Positions 1-6,900 of a DNA stretch of 64,000 bases are shown piece after piece. Position 1 is the stretch's first letter; the number at the start of each line of letters is the position of its first letter. The notes below the pieces were generated by a model. The model was not told the origin of the DNA. It saw only the letters and a program-made list of their open reading frames with translations, and did not search any database. The translations under genes and the position numbers were made by a program. The stretch comes from Candidatus Desulfobacillus denitrificans (GTDB lineage: Bacteria; Pseudomonadota; Gammaproteobacteria; Burkholderiales; Rhodocyclaceae), in contig AP021857.1 in the NCBI GenBank assembly GCA_017347485.1, forward strand, positions 682,001 through 746,000, written 5' to 3'.

Positions 1-181
1 CGAGCGCGAAACGCTGCCGGCCTGCTTGGAAGTGACGGCGTGGACGGAGGACGGCGAGATCATGGGCGTTCGCCACCGCGAGTTCGCGGCGCATTGTCGT
101 CTCGAGGGCGTGCAATTCCATCCCGAATCCGTGCGCAGCGAGCATGGCCACCGGCTGCTCAGGAACTTCTTGCAGGGCTGA
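1..181 (+). CDS. trpG: Anthranilate synthase component II (glutamine amidotransferase), 3' end only
   Basis: This is the last 59 codons of a class I glutamine amidotransferase, read in the frame beginning at base 2 and ending with TGA at 179-181. The end shows the GVQFHPES block, whose His and Glu complete the Cys-His-Glu triad. The nucleophile Cys lies outside the window. TrpG supplies ammonia to TrpE to make anthranilate from chorismate. The call rests on this block plus trpD and trpC just downstream. A pabA-type protein cannot be excluded because the two are interchangeable in many bacteria. Confidence 0.85.
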   Translation, partial: ERETLPACLEVTAWTEDGEIMGVRHREFAAHCRLEGVQFHPESVRSEHGHRLLRNFLQG

Positions 182-198
182 GCCGCGTACCGGATAAT
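170..198 (+). promoter_or_regulatory. Sigma-70 type promoter for the phd/vapC pair
   Basis: TTGCAG at 170-175 and GATAAT at 193-198 are separated by exactly 17 bp and lie across the end of trpG. The expected start of transcription falls inside the palindrome at 199-218, so a repressor bound there would block initiation. Seen in sequence; not experimentally known. Confidence 0.6.
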
Positions 199-218
199 AT
201 GGCTATCTAGATAGCCAT
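199..218 (+). promoter_or_regulatory. Perfect 20-bp palindrome, probable antitoxin operator
   Basis: The half-site ATGGCTATCT is followed directly by its exact reverse complement. It abuts the -10 element and ends 18 bp before the antitoxin start codon. Phd-family antitoxins are known to bind palindromes in their own promoters, alone or with the toxin, so autoregulation is the natural reading. Confidence 0.65.
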
Positions 219-236
219 TTGACGGGAATCCTTGCC

Positions 237-509
237 ATGGACAAGACCTATTCGATCGCCGAGGCCCGCAACGACCTTTCGGGGGTGGTGCGCGAGGCGG
301 AAGCCGGCAGGCCGGTGACCCTGTCCCGCCGCGGCCGGCCGGTGGCCGTCATCGTTTCCGCCAGCGAATTCGCCCGGTTGGCGCCCCGGCGCCGGGCACT
401 GGCGGCTGCCATCGACGCGTTCAGGCGCGATTTCGGCGCTAGCCTCGACGACAGCGACTGGCTGCCGGCACGCGATGCCTCGGAGGGCCGGGGCGCGTGG
501 CAGCCGTGA
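237..509 (+). CDS. Antitoxin of the Phd/YefM family
   Basis: The 90-residue protein begins MDKTYSIAEARNDLS, the N-terminal DNA-binding fold of Phd/YefM antitoxins, and contains the RRGRPVAVIVSASEF stretch typical of the family. The C-terminal third is charged and would wrap the toxin. ATG 237 is preferred over an in-frame TTG at 219 because GGGA lies about 10 bases before it and because the TTG would start at the operator edge. The stop overlaps the toxin start (GTGA, 506-509), so translation is coupled. A promoter and a perfect palindrome lie immediately upstream. Confidence 0.85.
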   Translation: MDKTYSIAEARNDLSGVVREAEAGRPVTLSRRGRPVAVIVSASEFARLAPRRRALAAAIDAFRRDFGASLDDSDWLPARDASEGRGAWQP

Positions 510-931
510 ATCTGCGTTATCTGCTGGACACCAACGTCCTTTCCGAAGCGGTTCGCGCAACGCCCGACGCCAGGGTGATGGCGCAACTGCGCCGCCACGG
601 CGACCGCATCGCCACCTCGGCGATCAGCTGGCACGAACTGCACCACGGCCTGGCCCTGATGCCGGCATCGCGCAAGCGCACGGCCGTGGCGGCCTACCTC
701 GAATCCCTGGCGCAGGCCGAGCTGCCGGTGCTGCCCTACGCGGCCGTGGCGGCCGAGTGGCATGCGCGCGAGCGCGCCCGCCTGGCGGCGGCGGGATGCA
801 CGCCGCCGTTCGTCGATGGACAGATTGCCGCGATTGCGCAGGCGAATGGACTGACGCTGGTGACCCGGAACACGGCCGATTTCAGGCATTTTTCCGGACT
901 CAGGATTCAGAACTGGTTCTCGGACAAATAG
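506..931 (+). CDS. vapC: VapC-type PIN-domain ribonuclease toxin
   Basis: The 141-residue protein carries the acidic PIN-domain residues: Asp8 in LLDTNVLSE, Glu44 in SWHELHHG, Asp104 in PFVDGQIAA and Asp125 in TRNTADF. These bind Mg2+ and cut RNA, usually tRNA or rRNA in VapC proteins. The GTG at 506 overlaps the antitoxin stop; a GTG at 497 is also in frame. The pair sits between trpG and trpD with 9 bp to trpD, so it has been inserted into the trp operon without destroying either flanking gene. The target is not predictable from the sequence. Confidence 0.88.
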   Translation: MNLRYLLDTNVLSEAVRATPDARVMAQLRRHGDRIATSAISWHELHHGLALMPASRKRTAVAAYLESLAQAELPVLPYAAVAAEWHARERARLAAAGCTPPFVDGQIAAIAQANGLTLVTRNTADFRHFSGLRIQNWFSDK

Positions 932-940
932 GAAATTCCC

Positions 941-1978
941 ATGATTACCCCCCAGGAAGCGCTCCAGCGCACCATCGAGCACCGCGAGATCTTTCACGAC
1001 GAGATGCTGCACCTCATGCGGCAGATCATGGGCGGCGAGATCACGCCGCTGATGGTCGCCGCCATCCTTACCGGCCTGCGCGTGAAGAAAGAGACCATCG
1101 GCGAGATCTCCGCCGCCGCCAAGGTGATGCGCGAGCTGTGCACCCGCGTCGAGGTGCCGCACGCATTTGCCAACGCCGCGCATTTCGTCGACGTCGTCGG
1201 CACCGGCGGCGACGCCGCCCACACCTTCAACATCTCCACCGCCTCGGCCTTCGTCGCCGCCGCCGCCGGCGCCACGGTGGCCAAGCACGGCAACCGCGGC
1301 GTCTCCTCGAAGTCCGGCTCGGCCGACGTGCTGGAAGCCCTCGGCGCGAAGATCGACCTGACGGCGCCGCAGGTGGCCGAGTGCATCGCCGCCACCGGCA
1401 TGGGCTTCATGTTCGCGCCCAGCCACCACCCGGCCATGAAGAACGTCGCCCCGGTGCGGCGCGAGATGGGCGTGCGCACCCTCTTCAACATCCTCGGCCC
1501 GCTCACCAACCCGGCCGGCGCGCCGAACACCCTGATGGGCGTCTTCCACCCCGACCTCGTCGGCATCCAGGTGCGCGTCATGCGCGAGCTCGGCGCCGAC
1601 CACGTCCTGGTGGTGTGGGGCAAGGACGGCATGGACGAGATCTCGCTCGGCGCCGCCACCCTGGTCGGCGAGCTGAAGAACGGCGAGATCCGCGAGTACG
1701 AGATCCACCCCGAGGACTACGGCCTGCAGATGGTCTCCAACCGGGGGCTGCGCGTCGCCGGCGCCGCCGAATCGAAGGAGATGGTGCTGGAGGCGCTGGC
1801 CGGCACCCCCGGCACGCCGCGCGAGATCGTCACGCTGAACGCCGGCGCCGCGCTCTACGCCGCCAACATCGCCGACTCGGTCGCCGACGGCATCGCCCGC
1901 GCCCGCGAGGCCATCGCCAGCGGCGCGGCGCGGGCCAAGCTCGATCAGTTCGTGACTTTCACGCGGCGGTTTGCTTGA
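941..1978 (+). CDS. trpD: Anthranilate phosphoribosyltransferase
   Basis: This 345-residue enzyme transfers the phosphoribosyl group of PRPP to anthranilate, the second committed step of tryptophan synthesis. The PRPP-binding GTGGD motif lies near residue 88, followed by [10 protein letters not shown] and the [15 protein letters not shown] segment; the small helical N-terminal domain is present. Length and motifs are those of a complete enzyme. It lies nine bases after vapC and before a hairpin repeat and trpC. Very GC-rich third positions match the housekeeping genes of the window, unlike the toxin-antitoxin insert. Confidence 0.97.
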   Translation: MITPQEALQRTIEHREIFHDEMLHLMRQIMGGEITPLMVAAILTGLRVKKETIGEISAAAKVMRELCTRVEVPHAFANAAHFVDVVGTGGDAAHTFNISTASAFVAAAAGATVAKHGNRGVSSKSGSADVLEALGAKIDLTAPQVAECIAATGMGFMFAPSHHPAMKNVAPVRREMGVRTLFNILGPLTNPAGAPNTLMGVFHPDLVGIQVRVMRELGADHVLVVWGKDGMDEISLGAATLVGELKNGEIREYEIHPEDYGLQMVSNRGLRVAGAAESKEMVLEALAGTPGTPREIVTLNAGAALYAANIADSVADGIARAREAIASGAARAKLDQFVTFTRRFA

Positions 1979-2000
1979 AAAGCGCTTTCAACACGGAGGG

Positions 2001-2068
2001 CACGGAGGCACAGAGAACACAGAGAAAGACCTTCTCTGCATGTTCTCTGTGTTCTCTGTGCCTCCGTG
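2001..2068. repeat. 26-bp perfect inverted repeat (hairpin) between trpD and trpC
   Basis: The left arm 2001-2026 starts CACGGAGGCACAGAGAACAC; the right arm 2043-2068 is its exact reverse complement, with a 16-base loop. The arms consist of short purine-rich steps (CACGGAGG, CACAGAGA, ACACAGAG) and further degenerate units flank them. A related, less perfect element lies at 12682-12781. No T-run follows, so it is not a standard terminator, but a 26-bp stem inside the trp operon could stabilise or attenuate the mRNA. Confidence 0.85.
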
Positions 2069-2099
2069 TTCTCTGTGTCATAAGCGGTTAGGGTTCGCC

Positions 2100-2915
2100 A
2101 TGTCCGACATTCTCCAGAAAATCCTCGCCGTCAAGCGCGAGGAAGTCGCCGCCGCGCGGGCGGCGAAGCCCGATGCCGCCTTGCGCGCCGAAGCCGGGGC
2201 GCAGTCGCCGCCGCGCGACTTCGTCGGCGCGATCCGGGCAAAAGTCAGTCTCGGGGGGACGGCGGTGATCGCCGAGATCAAGCGCGCCAGCCCCTCGAAA
2301 GGCGTCATCCGCGCCGATTTCCGCCCTGGCGAAATCGCGCGCAGCTATGCCGCGCACGGCGCCGCCTGCCTGTCGGTGCTGACCGACCGGCAGTTCTTCC
2401 AGGGCGCGCCGGAATGCCTCGTCGAGGCGCGCGCCGCCTGCGCGCTGCCGGTGCTGCGCAAGGACTTCGTCATCGACGCCTACCAGGTGCTCGAGGCGCG
2501 CGCCATGGGCGCCGACGCCATCCTGCTCATCGTCGCCGCGCTCGATTTGCCGCGCATGCGCGACCTCGAATCGCTCGCCCGCGGGCTCGGCATGGCCGTG
2601 CTGGTCGAGTCGCACGACGCCGCCGAGCTCGACCTCGCCCTGCAGCTCGAAACGCCGCTCATCGGCATCAACAACCGCGACCTGCGCAGCTTCGCGGTCT
2701 CGCTCGACACCACGCTCTCGCAGCTGGCACGCATACCCGGCGACCGCATCGTCGTCACGGAAAGCGGCATCCTCGCCCCCGCCGACGTCGCCCTGATGCG
2801 CGGGCGGGGCGTGCAGACCTTCCTCGTCGGCGAGGCTTTCATGCGCGCGCCCGAGCCGGGCGCGGAATTGGCACGCCTGTTCGGTTTGCGGGATGCCGCC
2901 AGCAGGGCGGTATAA
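2100..2915 (+). CDS. trpC: Indole-3-glycerol phosphate synthase
   Basis: The 271-residue TIM-barrel enzyme closes the indole ring of CdRP. It begins [19 protein letters not shown] and contains [11 protein letters not shown] (catalytic Lys and phosphate loop), [22 protein letters not shown] and VTESGI, all conserved in the family. The frame is open upstream through the hairpin repeat, but ATG 2100 is chosen because the typical N-terminus starts there. Odd feature: codons for KVSLGGTA at 2241-2264 coincide with a copy of the dispersed 24-bp motif. The end overlaps a TATAAT box (2911-2916). Confidence 0.96.
   Translation: MSDILQKILAVKREEVAAARAAKPDAALRAEAGAQSPPRDFVGAIRAKVSLGGTAVIAEIKRASPSKGVIRADFRPGEIARSYAAHGAACLSVLTDRQFFQGAPECLVEARAACALPVLRKDFVIDAYQVLEARAMGADAILLIVAALDLPRMRDLESLARGLGMAVLVESHDAAELDLALQLETPLIGINNRDLRSFAVSLDTTLSQLARIPGDRIVVTESGILAPADVALMRGRGVQTFLVGEAFMRAPEPGAELARLFGLRDAASRAV
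2241..2264 (+). repeat. Dispersed 24-bp motif, copy 1 (inside trpC)
   Basis: Starts with the exact 10-mer AAAGTCAGTC and ends GGACGGCG; two differences from the consensus of the eleven copies. Read in trpC as K-V-S-L-G-G-T-A. Confidence 0.75.
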
Positions 2916-2916
2916 T
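2911..2916 (+). promoter_or_regulatory. Possible -10 box for mntA/hepT
   Basis: A perfect TATAAT overlaps the trpC stop codon, 42 bases before mntA. A convincing -35 is not visible (TTTGCG at 2885-2890 is 20 bp away), so the promoter is tentative. Confidence 0.35.
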
Positions 2917-2957
2917 CCCGGGCGTTATCAGCCCAGTCGTGGCGGAGGAGGGCGGTC

Positions 2958-3428
2958 ATGGCATCGGAACCCGCAACGCAGCGTGCCGACATCCGGCCTG
3001 CGCTCGCATACGACGCGGAGCAGCTTGCGGCCGCCTGCCGTGAACTGGGGCTGAGCCTGCTGGTGGCCTATGGCTCGCGCGCGGGCGCAACCTCCGTACC
3101 GCCCGGGCCGGACAGCGATCTGGACCTGGCGCTTGCCGGGCCCGGTCTTCACGGCTGGGAGCGCATGTCGGCTTGCCTCGCCGCGCTTGGCGAGGTGTTT
3201 CCCGACTATCCGATCGATGCGGTCTTCCTGAGCGAGGCCGACCCGCTGTTTCGCTGGGAGATCATGCGCAACGGGCGCCTCCTTTACGGCGATCCGATCC
3301 GCTTCCTCGAATACCGCGCCTTTGCCTACAAGGACTACATCGACTCCGCGGACCTGCGGCGGCTCGAGGCCTCGCTGTTTCGCAAGCGCATGGACTGGAT
3401 CAGGAACGAGCTGCATGCTGCGGCCTGA
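2958..3428 (+). CDS. mntA: MntA-type nucleotidyltransferase antitoxin
   Basis: The 156-residue protein has a minimal nucleotidyltransferase fold. GS at residues 39-40 (VAYGSRAG) is followed by the D-S-D-L-D cluster at residues 52-56, the metal-binding signature of MNT proteins, with a slightly long loop between them. In characterised MntA/HepT systems the MNT protein neutralises the HEPN toxin by adding AMP to its active-site Tyr; the intact motif suggests the same here. The end overlaps hepT by 14 bases. It begins the accessory island after trpC. Confidence 0.88.
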   Translation: MASEPATQRADIRPALAYDAEQLAAACRELGLSLLVAYGSRAGATSVPPGPDSDLDLALAGPGLHGWERMSACLAALGEVFPDYPIDAVFLSEADPLFRWEIMRNGRLLYGDPIRFLEYRAFAYKDYIDSADLRRLEASLFRKRMDWIRNELHAAA

Positions 3429-3852
3429 TTTCGTCCGCCGCAAGCTGCAATTGATCGCCGAAGACCTCGGCCGCCTGCTGCTGTACAAGGACGAGAGCTG
3501 GGAATCGATCACCGCCGACTTCGTCAAGCTGGCCGCCCTGGAGCGCCTGATCGAGCGGATCGTCATGCGCGCCATCGACGTCAACGAGCACCTGATCGCC
3601 GAGCTTGACCAGGCCATGACGGGGCGGACGACCCGCCTGACCTATCGCGAAACCTTCCTGCGCCTGTCCGACCTGGGCGTCTACACGAAGGACTTCGCGG
3701 AGCGCATCGCCCGCAGCGCTGCACTCAGGAACATCCTGGTGCACGATTACAACGACGCCGACCGCCGCATCGTCTGCGGCTCGGTCAGGCCCTGCCTCGA
3801 AGACTACCGCGAGTATGTCGAACGCGCGGCCGATTACATCGACCGCCTTTAA
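3415..3852 (+). CDS. hepT: HepT-type HEPN ribonuclease toxin
   Basis: The 145-residue all-helical HEPN protein has the catalytic RX4HXY motif: Arg105, His110 and Tyr112 in RNILVHDY. HEPN toxins of this type cleave RNA, and the Tyr is the residue AMPylated by MntA. ATG 3415 is chosen because it gives a normal family length and a translationally coupled overlap with mntA; the frame extends further upstream inside mntA but without recognisable sequence. The first repeat of the GGGGACAGACC family lies about 50 bases downstream. Confidence 0.88.
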   Translation: MLRPDFVRRKLQLIAEDLGRLLLYKDESWESITADFVKLAALERLIERIVMRAIDVNEHLIAELDQAMTGRTTRLTYRETFLRLSDLGVYTKDFAERIARSAALRNILVHDYNDADRRIVCGSVRPCLEDYREYVERAADYIDRL

Positions 3853-3902
3853 GAACCACCTGATCAGCTACAAACCCCAGCTTCGTCATTCCGGAGCCAA
3901 GC

Positions 3903-3922
3903 CGGGGACAGACCCCGGTTTC
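3903..3922 (+). repeat. Short island repeat (GGGGACAGACC family)
   Basis: GGGGACAGACCCCGGTTTCG. GGGG and CCCC flank ACAGA, making a small hairpin. Related copies at 5343, 5848, 6590, 8641-8715, 9216, 9248, 9640 and 10438 separate the toxin-antitoxin modules and are absent from the rest of the window. Confidence 0.75.
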
Positions 3923-3980
3923 GCGCGCGCGTCACGTTCCGGAGCGGCTTCAGGACATGAGGGCCTGAGCGCGGTCGCTT

Positions 3981-4307
3981 CTACGCCAATCCAACCCAGA
4001 CTGCCAGGGCGCGATTCACGCGCAGGATGTTTTCGTCTTCGAGGCGCCCGAAAGCCTGGCCGAGTTTGTCGCGCCTGACTGAAATGAGCTTGTCCACCAT
4101 GACTTGGGACACCTCGCGCAAGCCGTTCCGGGTGGAAGGCTCGATGGTGATGCGGAACAGCGGGGCGCTGCGGATGTCTCCCGTCAGCGGTGCCAGCGTC
4201 ACGCTCGGGTGCGTTTCGTTGAAGAGATCGGATTGCATCACCAACGCCGGACGTGGCTTGCCCGGGTCGCCCTGCAGGGCGACCGTCACCAGATCGCCCC
4301 GTCTCAT
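3981..4307 (-). CDS. mazF: MazF/PemK-family endoribonuclease toxin
   Basis: The 108-residue protein starts MRRGDLVTVALQGDPGKPRPALVM in outline: an R-GD-V segment, then a GKPRPALV loop near residues 16-23, the PemK/MazF fingerprint containing the conserved Arg. The C-terminal helix (DKLGQAFGRLED) is typical. MazF enzymes cut mRNA at short specific sites. The start overlaps the antitoxin end by 4 bases (ATGA). It lies antiparallel to mntA/hepT, so the module has its own promoter. Confidence 0.9.
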   Translation of the reverse strand: MRRGDLVTVALQGDPGKPRPALVMQSDLFNETHPSVTLAPLTGDIRSAPLFRITIEPSTRNGLREVSQVMVDKLISVRRDKLGQAFGRLEDENILRVNRALAVWVGLA

Positions 4308-4528
4308 TTCCAGTCCTCGATATCTCGTGCGGCGGCATCCAGTTCTCCGAGGACGCTCTCCTCGGCCGCGTCATTCGATATCAGCAGGGACTGCCTCCGG
4401 CACTCCTCGGCAAATGTTGGCGAACGAGTATCAGGCACCCAGATCTGGATCGGCCTGAATCCTTGGGTGCGCATTTTGTCTCGGTAGCGGCTGACGTTTT
4501 CACGTGCCTGATTTTGCGACTTTCCCAT
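4304..4528 (-). CDS. mazE: DUF3018-type MazE-family antitoxin
   Basis: The 74-residue antitoxin has the DUF3018 core MRTQGFRPIQIWVPDTR followed by an acidic C-terminus (SVLGELDAAARDIEDW) that would bind MazF. The start MGKSQ at 4528 is chosen because GAAGGA lies 6 bases before it; the frame also extends upstream to 4579 through a tandem repeat better explained as regulatory DNA. Family knowledge: DUF3018 proteins are cognate antitoxins of MazF toxins. The gene overlaps mazF by 4 bases. Confidence 0.85.
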   Translation of the reverse strand: MGKSQNQARENVSRYRDKMRTQGFRPIQIWVPDTRSPTFAEECRRQSLLISNDAAEESVLGELDAAARDIEDWK

Positions 4529-4555
4529 GCTGTTTCCTTCGGCCATGTTGTTCGC

Positions 4556-4579
4556 GTAATATAACATGTAATACAGCAT
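4556..4579 (-). promoter_or_regulatory. Tandem 12-bp direct repeat upstream of mazE, possible operator
   Basis: GTAATATAACAT at 4556-4567 is followed without spacing by GTAATACAGCAT at 4568-4579 (10 of 12 identical). It is the most AT-rich stretch nearby, sits just upstream of the mazE start and would overlap its promoter, so it may be an autorepressor site. Confidence 0.45.
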
Positions 4580-4631
4580 GAAAGACGTCGAAGTGCTGCC
4601 GTCCCGCAGACTTCCCCGGCATTTCCGGCGA

Positions 4632-5048
4632 TCAGCCGCCTTCCGGGCAGATCAGCCTGAGGCCGGGGAAATAGGAACGGTAGCGCCGCGCATCCCTCGT
4701 CAGCAGGGCCATCCGGCCCACGGTGGCGTGGGCGCCGATGAGGAAGTCCGGCAGGATCGTCGCGCGGGCGCCGCCCGCGGCGCGATAGCGGGCATGGCAG
4801 CGGGCGGCCAGGAAGGCCGCCTCGCGTGGAATTTCCGCATAATCGAAATCGGCCGCGGGCAAGAGAGCCTCGACCGCCTCGATCGTCTCGAAATCGAAGG
4901 CGATCTCCGCATACACGATCGCGTTGATGACCAGGGCGCCGTGCTCCAGCTGCCCGGCCAGCGCCTGCGCCGACCATTCCCCCCAGACGGGATCGGACGT
5001 GATGACGTCCAGCAGGACGTTCGAATCGACCAGGACGCGCGCCGTCAT
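4632..5048 (-). CDS. vapC: VapC-type PIN-domain ribonuclease toxin
   Basis: The 138-residue PIN protein has Asp8 in LVDSNVLLD, Glu48 in IVYAEIAF, Asp101 in ILPDFLIGAHA and Asp119 in LLTRDARRYRSYFP, the full set of metal-binding acids. Its start overlaps the vapB stop by 4 bases. It differs in sequence from the first VapC of the window (506-931), so the two are separate acquisitions rather than a duplication. It is transcribed with vapB leftwards, toward the mazEF module. Confidence 0.92.
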   Translation of the reverse strand: MTARVLVDSNVLLDVITSDPVWGEWSAQALAGQLEHGALVINAIVYAEIAFDFETIEAVEALLPAADFDYAEIPREAAFLAARCHARYRAAGGARATILPDFLIGAHATVGRMALLTRDARRYRSYFPGLRLICPEGG

Positions 5049-5275
5049 TCGCCGCGGGTCAGCGCCAGGATTTCGTCGGTGGAGAGCGTCGTTCGCGGTT
5101 GCGCGCGACGCAGGCGCTCGACGGCCAGTTCGCCGCGGCTCTTCTGTCCCTTCGCCTTTTGCAGGACGACCTTGCCCTTTTCGATGGCGAATTCCACCTC
5201 CATCTCCGGCGCCAGCCCGGCGCGCCGGCGAATGTCCTGCGGGATGGTGACCTGCCCCTTGCTGGTGATGCGCAT
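5045..5275 (-). CDS. vapB: AbrB/SpoVT-type VapB antitoxin
   Basis: The 76-residue protein begins MRITSKGQVTIPQDIRRRAG, the swapped-hairpin AbrB DNA-binding domain, and ends in an acidic region (STDEILALTRGE) that fits a toxin-binding tail. AbrB-type VapB proteins repress their operon and block the PIN active site. ATG 5275 is preceded by GAGGCC. The vapC gene follows with a 4-base overlap. Non-coding DNA at 5276-5342 separates it from the next repeat. Confidence 0.92.
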   Translation of the reverse strand: MRITSKGQVTIPQDIRRRAGLAPEMEVEFAIEKGKVVLQKAKGQKSRGELAVERLRRAQPRTTLSTDEILALTRGE

Positions 5276-5342
5276 CCTGGCCTCCGCTGGTATGAGTAAT
5301 GCGAGTAAGAGTCTAACATGGCGATCGGCTGAAAATACTTAT

Positions 5343-5368
5343 GGAAACCGGGGTCCGTCCCCGGTTTT
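5343..5368. repeat. Short island repeat (GGGGACAGACC family)
   Basis: Inverted orientation: GAAACCGGGG, then TCCGT, then CCCCGGTTTTG, forming a near-perfect hairpin. It lies just upstream of the hicB-like gene. Confidence 0.7.
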
Positions 5369-5400
5369 GCGATAGACTGAAACCCGAAAGGACGGTTCAA

Positions 5401-5634
5401 ATGCCAAAGATTTATTTCGTGCGCGCGGAATGGGATGAGGAAGCCATGGTATGGGTGGCTACGAGCGATGACGTGCCGGGGCTGGCCACCGAGGCTGTCA
5501 CCGCCGAACTGCTTGTCGAAAAGCTCAAGACCCTGATTCCCGAGTTGCTCGATGCGAACGGCTGTCCGGATGGCGGGGAAGTCCCCTTCGAGTTGCTGAC
5601 GCGCCGATTTGAAACGACACGCCGCGCGGCCTGA
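5401..5634 (+). CDS. HicB-like DUF1902 antitoxin
   Basis: The 77-residue protein (MPKIYFVRAEWDEEAMVWVA...) shows the partial RNase-H-like fold of HicB proteins in its DUF1902 form, including the TSDDVPGLATEA segment. ATG 5401 follows AAAGGA at about 8 bases. The frame is open from an upstream ATG at 5341, which lies inside the repeat and is unlikely. The stop overlaps the hicA-like start by 1 base (TGATG). DUF1902 proteins commonly pair with HicA toxins and bury their active-site His. Confidence 0.85.
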   Translation: MPKIYFVRAEWDEEAMVWVATSDDVPGLATEAVTAELLVEKLKTLIPELLDANGCPDGGEVPFELLTRRFETTRRAA

Positions 5635-5832
5635 TGGGCGGCAATTTCACGCCCGAACTCAAACGCCTGTTGCGCGATGCCGGCTGCCGGTTCGAGAGGG
5701 CCGGCAAGGGCGACCACGAGATCTGGTTCAGTCCGAATACCGGGATGCGTTTTCCCGTCGACCACAAAAATCAAGTCGCGCCACACGGCAAACGCCGTTT
5801 TGAAACAGGCCGGCCTGCCCAAACATTTCTGA
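5634..5832 (+). pseudogene. HicA-type toxin gene with a frameshift near its 3' end
   Basis: Residues 1-44 match HicA mRNA interferases: LKRLLRDAGC, then GKGDHEIWFSP with the active-site His28, then VDHKNQV. At 5775-5779 the frame goes wrong. Two bases further on in phase, the same DNA reads RHTANAVLKQAGLPKHF and stops at 5832, the expected HicA C-terminus. A 2-base deletion (a lost TC from GTCTCGCG) would explain this. As written, the frame instead runs to 5885 through the next repeat, giving an aberrant tail. Either the toxin is inactivated or there is a sequence error. Confidence 0.75.
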
Positions 5833-5847
5833 ACATGGAAACCGCAT

Positions 5848-5881
5848 GGAAACCGTGGTCTGTCCTCGGTTTCGGGTTTCC
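5848..5881. repeat. Short island repeat (GGGGACAGACC family)
   Basis: GGAAACCGTGGTCTGTCC, then TCGGTTTCGGGTTTCC: the inverted form of the island repeat. It lies directly after the broken hicA and provides the last codons of its aberrant frame. Confidence 0.7.
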
Positions 5882-5963
5882 ATAGGCGGAATGTCGGGCA
5901 TCGCCTTGACACGCCATGGTGATGGAGTAATACTTCGTCTTACCAAATATTATCGGAAATGCC

Positions 5964-6230
5964 ATGAAGGATCAGACCTATCACCGCTTTGCCATCAGCA
6001 TGCCGCCTGGAATGGCGGAAAGGATCGAGCAGGTTTGTCTGCGGGAAGGCCGCAGCCGCTCCGAGTTTTTCCGTGAGGCCGTACGGGCTTATTTCGCGAT
6101 GCGCGCAACCGGGCCGGCGCAGTCGGGGCTGGTGTTTCCCCGTGAGGGAGAGGAAGCGGTCGACGACCCCTTCCAGGGCTTCGCCGAGTGGGCATCCGAA
6201 GCGGACTCGGTTTATGACCAACTCGGATGA
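5964..6230 (+). CDS. Ribbon-helix-helix (CopG-type) antitoxin
   Basis: The 88-residue protein starts MKDQTYHRFAISMPPGMAER and continues with a helix-turn-helix-like REGRSRSEFFREAVRAYF, the ribbon-helix-helix DNA-binding fold. The acidic second half (EGEEAVDDPFQGFAEW) would contact the toxin. It overlaps the following MazF-type gene by 17 bases. This organisation matches MazEF-like modules in which a CopG-type protein is the antitoxin and autorepressor. Confidence 0.85.
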   Translation: MKDQTYHRFAISMPPGMAERIEQVCLREGRSRSEFFREAVRAYFAMRATGPAQSGLVFPREGEEAVDDPFQGFAEWASEADSVYDQLG

Positions 6231-6570
6231 TGCGCGCATTCGGTCATGGGATGTGGTGATCCTGCCCTTCCCCTTTACCGAGCGGAATGCCGCCAAGGTT
6301 CGCCCGGCCGTGGTGGTGTCATCCGAGGCGCTGCACGGGCGTGCCGGAAAATTCTTTCTTGCAATGATCACCTCCGCCGGACATGCGCCGGTCGAAGGCG
6401 ATGTCGGCATCAGCGACATCGAGACAGCGGGTCTGCCTGTCGATTCGCGCGTGCGGCCAAGCAAGCTCGCGACGGTCGAGCGATCCGCTTTCCGCAAGCG
6501 GATCGGCACGCTGCCCAAGGCCGACCGACTGCATGTGCTGAGCTCGCTGCATCGATTTCTGGCGTCGTAG
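6214..6570 (+). CDS. MazF/PemK-family toxin
   Basis: The 118-residue protein starts MTNSDDARIRSWDVVILPFP and has the PemK-type loop KVRPAVVVSSEA, the LAMITS strand and DSRVRPSKLATVE, all typical of MazF-like endoribonucleases. ATG 6214 lies inside the antitoxin gene in another frame; longer frames upstream show no family similarity. It is a second, distinct MazF of the island, only distantly similar to the one at 3981-4307. The target sequence cannot be predicted. Confidence 0.85.
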   Translation: MTNSDDARIRSWDVVILPFPFTERNAAKVRPAVVVSSEALHGRAGKFFLAMITSAGHAPVEGDVGISDIETAGLPVDSRVRPSKLATVERSAFRKRIGTLPKADRLHVLSSLHRFLAS

Positions 6571-6589
6571 CGCTTGTGGCTTGCCCTGC

Positions 6590-6618
6590 GAAACCGTGGT
6601 CTGTCCCCGGTTTCGCGG
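6590..6618. repeat. Short island repeat (GGGGACAGACC family)
   Basis: GAAACCGTGGTCTGTCCCCG, then GTTTCGCGG, inverted form, between the RHH/mazF pair and the hicB/hicA pair. Confidence 0.7.
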
Positions 6619-6693
6619 TCCCCGATTTCGCGCGAGTTGGGCACCGCGACCCAGAATGAGCGACAATCGAGCTTTCCCCACGGAAGCCAAGCC

Positions 6694-6900
6694 ATGGAAC
6701 TGACTGCTGTACTCACTCCTGCCGAAGAAGGCGGCTACGTTGCCTTGAATCCGGAGACAGGCACCACTACGCAGGGCGAGACGGTTGAGGAGGCCATCTC
6801 CAACCTGCAAGAGGCTACGGCGCTCTATCTGTCGGAGTTCCCCATTCCCGCACCGGGACATCCGCTGGTAACGACGTTCAGCGTTCCCGCGCATGCCTAA
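6694..6900 (+). CDS. hicB: HicB-family antitoxin
   Basis: The 68-residue protein (MELTAVLTPAEEGGYVALNP...) is a minimal HicB: a strand pair, then GGYVALNPE, then TQGETVEEAISNLQEATALYL, the partial RNase-H fold that covers HicA. No C-terminal DNA-binding domain is present, as in many short HicBs. ATG 6694 is chosen since the upstream in-frame sequence is the repeat. It overlaps hicA by 8 bases. Confidence 0.88.
   Translation: MELTAVLTPAEEGGYVALNPETGTTTQGETVEEAISNLQEATALYLSEFPIPAPGHPLVTTFSVPAHA

Noticed and set aside
4556-4579. Extra N-terminal residues MLYYMLYYANN of the mazE-type antitoxin
   Set aside because: The residues come from the tandem 12-bp repeat; the downstream ATG at 4528 has a good ribosome site and matches the family start.
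5885-5960. A further small gene after the broken hicA
   Set aside because: Short frames here lack a ribosome site and overlap the repeat and the upstream region of the RHH antitoxin gene.
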